Shown one piece after another: positions 6,777 through 11,202 of a stretch of 11,202 nt of DNA. A program made the translations under genes and the position numbers. This DNA is from Bacteroidia bacterium (GTDB lineage Bacteria > Bacteroidota > Bacteroidia > Bacteroidales > UBA5342): NCBI GenBank assembly GCA_030433225.1, contig JAUIMD010000027.1:1-11202 (forward strand). The letters are read 5' to 3'. Positions within the stretch are counted from its first letter, which is position 1, and every line of letters starts with the position of its first letter. Under the pieces are notes generated by a model. It did not search any database and was not told the origin of the DNA. It saw only the letters and a program-made list of their open reading frames with translations.

Positions 6777-7280
6777 ATGGATCGCTTTGCCGCCCATTAT
6801 ATTTTCACAGGAAACGCTGTTCTACGAAAAGCCGTGCTGGCGCAAAATGAACTCAACGAAATTGTTTCGCTCTCTACTCAGGATGCCATGGCTATTGAAT
6901 ACAGCAATACCATTTTTTTTAACGGCATCATTTGTCCGGAATTTTGCCCTGTAGCACAGCCCCTGTCAGCCGGCTTTACCCCGGTACACCTGCATGCGCC
7001 TGTTCCCGATTTAAAAGTGAACCCTGATCAACTGGTTATTTCCTTTAATAAAGGGGAGGAAAACCTTCTTTTTGCCTTTTTCTCGGCCCTGCAAATGCAG
7101 CACGGGTATACTGTTTTTGAATTATTAGCCGCCGTTTGTGCCAACAATTACCAGGCTCAAAATAAGGTTCCACCTGCAATTGAAGTGGGGCAAAAACTTC
7201 GTTTAATCCTTTTAAAAGGATTGAACCTGGTGGAGGGAACCTTTCGAAAAAACACCTCTTTGCGTTACTTGTCGCGTTAG
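6777..7280 (+). CDS. Short amidohydrolase-like protein lacking the catalytic barrel
   Basis: A 167-residue protein. The first ~52 residues (FAAHYIFTGN, then FFNGIICPEFCP) resemble the N-terminal beta-sandwich of amidohydrolases of the SsnA/chlorohydrolase type, where NGIICPGF runs into NAHCHLE. Here the metal-binding HxH does not follow. Residues about 70-167 resemble the C-terminus of the same family: a VPDL segment, LVISFNKGEENLLF where LVLGTDSLASN with the metal aspartate is usual, a TVFELLAAVCANNYQA helix where ELLRWATINGA is usual, VGQKLRLILLKGLNL for VGKKPGLVLI, then KNTSLRYL. About 200 residues of barrel and all metal ligands seem missing, so it should not be a working hydrolase. The similarity is from memory of family patterns. 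The frame is intact. It begins 2 bases after the lipoprotein gene, and its stop overlaps the convergent gene's stop by 4 bases. Confidence 0.7.
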   Translation: MDRFAAHYIFTGNAVLRKAVLAQNELNEIVSLSTQDAMAIEYSNTIFFNGIICPEFCPVAQPLSAGFTPVHLHAPVPDLKVNPDQLVISFNKGEENLLFAFFSALQMQHGYTVFELLAAVCANNYQAQNKVPPAIEVGQKLRLILLKGLNLVEGTFRKNTSLRYLSR

Positions 7281-8419
7281 TGGCTTGCATTACGGTTAAA
7301 AATGAGGTAGCCAAAACTCAGGTTGACAAACCACGAAGAAGTGGGTTGCTCAAAATAATCGGCCGTAAGACTGATTTTCCCAAAAGGGTAGTCAAAAATT
7401 AATCCTGCCTGACCAATAAAAAACACATCATGTAATCCGTAACGGGTATCCACTCCTCCCAACTCATTGGGCCGGTAGGTTTTTAGTGGGGCAAACGCAT
7501 GTAGTGCCACCCTGAGGTGGATGTTGCCATCCAGTAAAAAAAGAGGAGTTACCCCCAGAGCTGCGTAGTGTGGAGCCCGATATGCCCCGCGAAACTGCGT
7601 TTGTCCCAGCGGAGTTGGTGTGTAAGCCGGAGAATATAAGCTGGTTGTGGTGGCAGTTAAAAAAGTATCCATCGATGTTATGGCATAATCGAGATGCACG
7701 CCCAGCCTAAAATGGTTGTTTAAAGGGATGTAATTCTCTGAGAGGACGCGGAAAATGGCATAATTGTGAAACTCATCTCCATCAAATGCCGAGGTGGACT
7801 CCCTGCGCACTGTTTCATTGCCAAAAACTTCCTGCCCATACATAACTACCTTGTTTCCGCCGGTTGCATACTGTTTGCTGTTTAGCGTATTGTAATCGTA
7901 ACGCAACCGTGGGGTAACCAAACTAAACGTGCTGTTAAAAGGGGTATTTTGGGAGCCTCCGGCATTCGGGTCTAAAAATTTCTGGGTTTGGTAGGCCAGG
8001 TCGGTTTCCACCGATAATTTACTGTTAAGGGTAATGGGAGTGAAGGCCTTAAAGGATAGGCGGTTTTCGATGTCGCTAAGGCTCGAGGGCTGGTATCCTT
8101 CAAAAAAGAATTTCAGGCTGTGGTTGTAAAAGTTCCAGCGGTGCGTTAATATATCGAGTTGTAGCCCTAACGGGCGCTTACGCTCAATGTCAATACGTCC
8201 GCCCACCCGTATGGCATTGTACACCTGCCCAAAGTTTGAACTGGCGTAAAGGGTGTATGCCGATCGGGTTATAAATTTCCGTTCGATACCCACGTAGCCC
8301 TGGTTAGCCGGCCCGGTAGAGAAATTGCCACCTAGTTTGAGCTGCGTTTCTGTATCCAGCTTAAAATGGAGTTTTAGGTCGAAATAGCCTTCTTCAGTGC
8401 GGTACGTGGCGGTAGGCAC
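7277..8419 (-). CDS. Outer-membrane beta-barrel, C-terminal part of the split patatin gene
   Basis: A 380-residue frame counted from an internal GTG at 8419, which is probably not a true start: the open frame continues upstream to the patatin/POTRA part, and there is no ribosome site or signal peptide. The sequence is alternating polar and hydrophobic, rich in Tyr, Phe and Gly, with strand-like segments such as LKLGGNFSTGPANQGYVGIERKF, typical of the surface-antigen (BamA/TamA-like) barrel of these proteins. It ends FVNLSFGYLIF, with the last aromatic strand of a barrel, followed by a short extra tail NRNASH. Alone it could not be exported; if the frame is restored it is the membrane anchor or translocator for the lipase. 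Confidence 0.8.
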   Translation of the reverse strand: MPTATYRTEEGYFDLKLHFKLDTETQLKLGGNFSTGPANQGYVGIERKFITRSAYTLYASSNFGQVYNAIRVGGRIDIERKRPLGLQLDILTHRWNFYNHSLKFFFEGYQPSSLSDIENRLSFKAFTPITLNSKLSVETDLAYQTQKFLDPNAGGSQNTPFNSTFSLVTPRLRYDYNTLNSKQYATGGNKVVMYGQEVFGNETVRRESTSAFDGDEFHNYAIFRVLSENYIPLNNHFRLGVHLDYAITSMDTFLTATTTSLYSPAYTPTPLGQTQFRGAYRAPHYAALGVTPLFLLDGNIHLRVALHAFAPLKTYRPNELGGVDTRYGLHDVFFIGQAGLIFDYPFGKISLTADYFEQPTSSWFVNLSFGYLIFNRNASH

Positions 8420-9549
8420 AATGTCGGTAAAATGGTTGTCAAAATGTAAAAAATGCGTTCCAGTTCCTGCATGTCCAGTGAATCCACATTGTTAAAAGCC
8501 CGGGTTACAAATGCCTTTTGTTCAGCGTTTAGGCCTGTAAATTCAAAATTGCGAAAGGTAAGGGGGGGAAATTCCTGCCGGTAGGCGTCACGCTTTTTTT
8601 GCAACGCATGGGTTTCAGCCGTACGATGAATCCGCCGCTTAATTTCGGGCACGTATTGCAGCGTTTTCAGGTACGCCGCCTCAATGAGGAAATCGATCTT
8701 TGAGAAATCAAAAATACCCACATCTTCGTAAATGTTGTCAATCATAATGCCGGTAGTATCCGGTAATTCAATGGAGGTATTGGTCATTACCATGTTTTGA
8801 ATCTGCAACATTAAATCCTTTTCGTTCGGGGGTTTGATGCGGTTGTTTACATTGCTGCCAATAATTAAATCGGGGTGGAAGGCATTATCCATTACATCTG
8901 CCGGAAAATTATTTACAATTCCACCATCGTAATACAAGGTGTCGTTTATTTTAACGGGAGTATAGTAAAATGGAAATGCCATGGAGGCCCGCACGCTTCG
9001 CCCCAGATCTCCGCGGTCAAAAATTTTGGCGCTGTTGGTAACAATATCGGTTCCCACGCACCGGAACGGAATAAAAAGCTGATCGAAATCGGAATGGGCT
9101 GCAGCCGTTGCCTGCGCATATAATTTGAGGGTTCCGATGCTTAATGGGCTGGAACGTACCAGGTTTACAGGCAGTTGCGGCGTAAGTTTCAGCGAATCGT
9201 TCAACGCCAGAGTAAGGGTGAACATGTCGGGGGCATCATCCAAACGTTTAAAATAATAGATAAACTCCTCCGAAATTTCTCCCTTCTGCCAAAGTTCAAA
9301 CTCTTTTGAATGAAACAGGTCGCTCATTTCTGCGGGAGAATACCCGGTGGCATACAGCGACCCTATGATGGCACCCATGGAAGTACCCGTGATATAGTCG
9401 ATTGGAATTCCGCTCTCTTCCAGGGCCTTAATTACGCCGATATGTGCCAGGCCACGTGCCCCGCCACCGCTCAGTACGAGCCCAACAGACTGAGCTGTTG
9501 CTCCCTGAATTACAAGTACACAAAACAAAACAGCAATACATCGATTCAT
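8374..9549 (-). CDS. Patatin-like phospholipase, N-terminal part of the split gene
   Basis: A 391-residue frame from ATG 9549. Residues 1-19 are a Sec signal peptide ending ATA before QSVG. The lipase domain (about 21-300) has the oxyanion loop GGGARG (28-33), the nucleophile motif GTSMG with S57 (55-59) and the catalytic aspartate D208 in DGG (208-210), so the Ser-Asp dyad is complete. Near the end, PPLTFRNFEFTGLNA and the following residues look like the POTRA domain that precedes the barrel. The last ~24 residues (ILTTILPTLCLPPRT onward) are out of frame and unlike the family. The in-frame TTG at 9564 is a less likely start because it puts five residues before the signal peptide. Enzyme and signal are seen directly; activity on phospholipids is inferred from the family. 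Without the barrel the product would stay periplasmic. Confidence 0.85.
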   Translation of the reverse strand: MNRCIAVLFCVLVIQGATAQSVGLVLSGGGARGLAHIGVIKALEESGIPIDYITGTSMGAIIGSLYATGYSPAEMSDLFHSKEFELWQKGEISEEFIYYFKRLDDAPDMFTLTLALNDSLKLTPQLPVNLVRSSPLSIGTLKLYAQATAAAHSDFDQLFIPFRCVGTDIVTNSAKIFDRGDLGRSVRASMAFPFYYTPVKINDTLYYDGGIVNNFPADVMDNAFHPDLIIGSNVNNRIKPPNEKDLMLQIQNMVMTNTSIELPDTTGIMIDNIYEDVGIFDFSKIDFLIEAAYLKTLQYVPEIKRRIHRTAETHALQKKRDAYRQEFPPLTFRNFEFTGLNAEQKAFVTRAFNNVDSLDMQELERIFYILTTILPTLCLPPRTALKKAIST

Positions 9550-9690
9550 ACGGCAAGGTTGCAAAACATTTCATTAATATTCAACCATACCGGCGCTCAA
9601 AACATCGGGGGCAGCGTTCTTTTTGCAGGGGCTGGTAGAAAATGAAGGAAGGAATATTGCACATTCGCCGGATTTGAATGTGGAACCTTG

Positions 9691-9720
9691 TTGTTTCATA
9701 TGTTAATTTATTTAAATTTG
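9691..9720 (+). promoter_or_regulatory. Candidate promoter of the RND efflux operon
   Basis: TTG at 9691-9693, a 19-base spacer and TAAATTTG at 9713-9720, an exact match to TAnnTTTG. The predicted start near 9727 gives a leader of about 32 bases before the ATG at 9759. On the other side of this 209-base divergent region (9550-9758) no comparable minus-strand promoter was found; ATGTTTTG occurs twice on the minus strand (9562-9569 and 9598-9605) but does not fit the consensus. No regulator gene or obvious operator is adjacent. Confidence 0.6.
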
Positions 9721-9758
9721 AATAGAATCCATTAGAATAACAGAAAATCCTATTTTAT

Positions 9759-10925
9759 ATGAAGCAAATTACGCGTTACGGGAGCATGCTGCTTGTATTT
9801 TCCATACTGGCACTGGGATGCGCTCAAAAAGAAAAACAACCGTCGGCACCACCAAGTATACCGGTAGTAGCCGTAATCCAAAAAGATGTACCATTGCACA
9901 ACGAGTTTGTAGGGCAGATTTATGGCCTGAAAGACATCCCCATTCGTGCACGGGTAGACGGAGTGCTGGAAAAAATTGCCTTTGAGGAAGGTACCCGCGT
10001 TAGGCATGGGCAACTTTTATACAAAATAGATCAGGACCATTACCTGGCCGAAGTGGCTGCACAGGAAAGCAAAGTTGCCGAAGCCAAAACCAACATGATA
10101 AACGCCAAAAATGAGCTGGAACGATACAAGCCATTAGCCGAAGTAAATGCCGTTAGTAAAAGCGACCTGGATGCGGCGCAGGCAAGTTACGATGCTTCGC
10201 TGGCCGCGGTGAGTGCTGCAGAATCAAACCTGAAGCAGGCAAAAATTCGCTTAGGGTATTGCACCATTACTGCCCCCATCGACGGGCTTATTGGCGCCAC
10301 CGAAGCCCGGGTTGGAGAATATGTGGGAAAAGACCCAAATCCGGTGATTTTAAACATGGTTTCACGCATCGATACCGTACGCGTTCAATTCTCAATTTCG
10401 GAGCAGCGCTACCTGCAGTTGGCACGCCAATACCGCGATAGCAGAAGCGCCGAAGAGGCTGCAGAAGACGTGGAAAAGGGAGATGCTGACTTTAGGGTAC
10501 AACTTCTTTTGTCTGACGGTTCGGTATATGAAGAAAAGGGTAAAATCGATTTCATTAACAGCATGATAAACGCCTCCACGGGATCCATTTTGTTGCAGGC
10601 AAGTTTTCCCAATCCTTCCCGCATTCTTCGTCCCGGCTTGTATGCTAAAGTTCGTGTACAAATCGACGAAGTGAAAAATGCAGTGCTCATCCCGCAACGT
10701 TGCCTCATAGAATTGCAGGGGAAATACAGTGTTTTAGTAGTAAATAAGGAGAATGTAGTGGAATCCAGGCCGGTAGATATTTTAGACCATGTGGGAGATA
10801 TGGTGATTATTGAGCAAGGACTTACCACAGCAGATAAAGTGGTGATGGATGCCCTGCAAAAAGCCCGCCCGGGCGCTACTGTTAGCCCTGAACTCACCGA
10901 ATTTAAAAGCAAAACCAATAGTTAA
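9759..10925 (+). CDS. RND efflux periplasmic adaptor (membrane fusion) lipoprotein
   Basis: A 388-residue adaptor that joins an inner-membrane RND pump to an outer-membrane channel. It begins with a lipoprotein signal (hydrophobic 9-20, lipobox LALGC, acylated C21). The first half of the lipoyl domain is at about 65-91 (RVDGVLEKIAFEEGTRVRHG) and the second at about 169-189 (TITAPIDGLIGATEARVGEY). Between them (about 95-165) is a short alpha-helical hairpin rich in Ala, Glu and Lys. The beta-barrel domain follows (about 205-305, with RPGLYAKVRV), then the membrane-proximal domain. This is the AcrA/MexA order and usual length. The pump gene starts 2 bases after its stop. Substrates cannot be read from the sequence; the absence of a neighbouring regulator in the window gives no hint of an inducer. 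Confidence 0.95.
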   Translation: MKQITRYGSMLLVFSILALGCAQKEKQPSAPPSIPVVAVIQKDVPLHNEFVGQIYGLKDIPIRARVDGVLEKIAFEEGTRVRHGQLLYKIDQDHYLAEVAAQESKVAEAKTNMINAKNELERYKPLAEVNAVSKSDLDAAQASYDASLAAVSAAESNLKQAKIRLGYCTITAPIDGLIGATEARVGEYVGKDPNPVILNMVSRIDTVRVQFSISEQRYLQLARQYRDSRSAEEAAEDVEKGDADFRVQLLLSDGSVYEEKGKIDFINSMINASTGSILLQASFPNPSRILRPGLYAKVRVQIDEVKNAVLIPQRCLIELQGKYSVLVVNKENVVESRPVDILDHVGDMVIIEQGLTTADKVVMDALQKARPGATVSPELTEFKSKTNS

Positions 10926-10927
10926 TT

Positions 10928-11202
10928 ATGGCAGAGAGCAAAGGTAATTTTTTTGTACACCGCCCGATAGTTGCTATGGTAATTGCCATTGTAATTGTTA
11001 TTGTCGGGGCCGTGTCGGTCATTGGTTTGGCTATTGAGCAATACCCAAATCTTACACCTCCTATTGTTGAGGTGAGGGCCACATACACCGGGGCAAATGC
11101 AACCAACGTAGAAGAATCGGTTGCCACGCCCATTGAACAGGAAATGAACGGGGTGGATAACATGATTTACATGAAATCCACCAACTCAAACGATGGTACC
11201 AT
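10928..11202 (+). CDS. RND efflux inner-membrane pump (AcrB/HAE1 type), 3' end missing
   Basis: The first 91 residues of a protein that is usually about 1050 residues long. The N-terminus NFFVHRPIVAMVIAI (7-21) is the AcrB-like start of the first transmembrane helix (about 12-34). EQYPNLTPPIVEVRATYTGA (37-56) and the segment to 81, with TPIEQEMNGVDNMIYM (67-82), are the first porter subdomain, matching AcrB's QYPTIAPP and IEQNMNGIDNLMYM. It exports drugs, detergents or similar compounds using the proton gradient; substrate is unknown. ATG 10928 follows the adaptor stop by 2 bases, so translation is likely coupled. The gene is cut by the window edge, not broken. Confidence 0.97.
   Translation, partial: MAESKGNFFVHRPIVAMVIAIVIVIVGAVSVIGLAIEQYPNLTPPIVEVRATYTGANATNVEESVATPIEQEMNGVDNMIYMKSTNSNDGT

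Larger units (their letters stand above)
7277..9549 (-). pseudogene. Frameshifted patatin-like phospholipase / outer-membrane barrel fusion (type Vd autotransporter-like)
   Basis: Two minus-strand reading frames together make one known architecture: signal peptide, patatin lipase, POTRA domain and a 16-strand-type barrel of the BamA/surface-antigen family, as in PlpD/FplA-like proteins and their Bacteroidota relatives. The upstream frame (from ATG 9549) loses family likeness after ELERIF near 8452, and the downstream frame takes over with HFDNHFTDIVPTATYRTEEGYF. Restoring one base, for example a seventh T in the T6 tract (8448-8453 on the plus strand), joins them into a protein of about 757 residues. 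Both halves are otherwise free of stops and keep their motifs, so the break is recent or is a sequencing error in a homopolymer. The T6 is not in the frame of a classical -1 slippery heptamer, which makes programmed frameshifting unlikely. Confidence 0.75.

Noticed and set aside
8446..8456. Programmed -1 ribosomal frameshift at the T6 tract in the patatin gene
   Set aside because: The reading frame is ATT TTT TAC, so only one codon lies in the tract and the P-site tRNA could not re-pair after a slip. No known frameshift is used in this family, so mutation or sequencing error is more likely.

Overview
The window reads as a chromosomal segment of a Bacteroidota bacterium, probably of the Cytophagales type. 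The evidence is a long IleRS with a GIHH signature and an extended C-terminus, a DksA-like protein with a degenerate zinc finger, an LspA with a large insert followed by a DUF4296-type lipoprotein, a patatin/outer-membrane-barrel protein, and upstream regions that carry the Bacteroidota -7 promoter box TAnnTTTG rather than a classical TATAAT. No tRNA, rRNA, CRISPR array, insertion sequence, prophage or attachment site was seen. Gene density is very high and no gene-free stretch exceeds about 210 bases.

Layout. At the left edge, on the minus strand, lies most of an RsmI-like SAM-dependent methyltransferase (1-595, 3' end outside the window). Divergent to it is a small secreted protein with a Tat-like signal (763-1137), closed by a hairpin terminator. 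Then comes a plus-strand housekeeping block: ileS (1307-4738), a DksA/TraR-family regulator (4773-5153), a strong hairpin terminator, lspA (5259-5864), a DUF4296-type lipoprotein (5872-6774), and a short protein that looks like an amidohydrolase with its catalytic barrel removed (6777-7280). This last gene meets a convergent minus-strand gene with a 4-base overlap of the two stop codons. The convergent gene (7277-9549) is a patatin-like phospholipase joined to a POTRA and outer-membrane beta-barrel, but its reading frame is split by a single-base frameshift near 8448-8453. Divergent to it, after a good promoter, starts an RND efflux operon: a periplasmic adaptor lipoprotein (9759-10925) and, 2 bases after it, the inner-membrane pump, cut by the right edge.

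How the genes fit together. ileS and lspA are neighbours in many bacteria. Here lspA, the lipoprotein signal peptidase, is followed by a lipoprotein gene, and the RND adaptor is also a lipoprotein, so two predicted LspA substrates are in the window. The broken patatin gene and the RND operon share a divergent intergenic region of 209 bases, but nothing else links them.

I found no clear new multi-gene system. The observations most worth a second look are the swapped HIGH motif of IleRS (known to be associated with mupirocin hyper-resistance in other IleRS2 enzymes), the frameshift in the phospholipase-autotransporter, the barrel-less amidohydrolase remnant, and the DksA-like protein that has lost three of four zinc cysteines.
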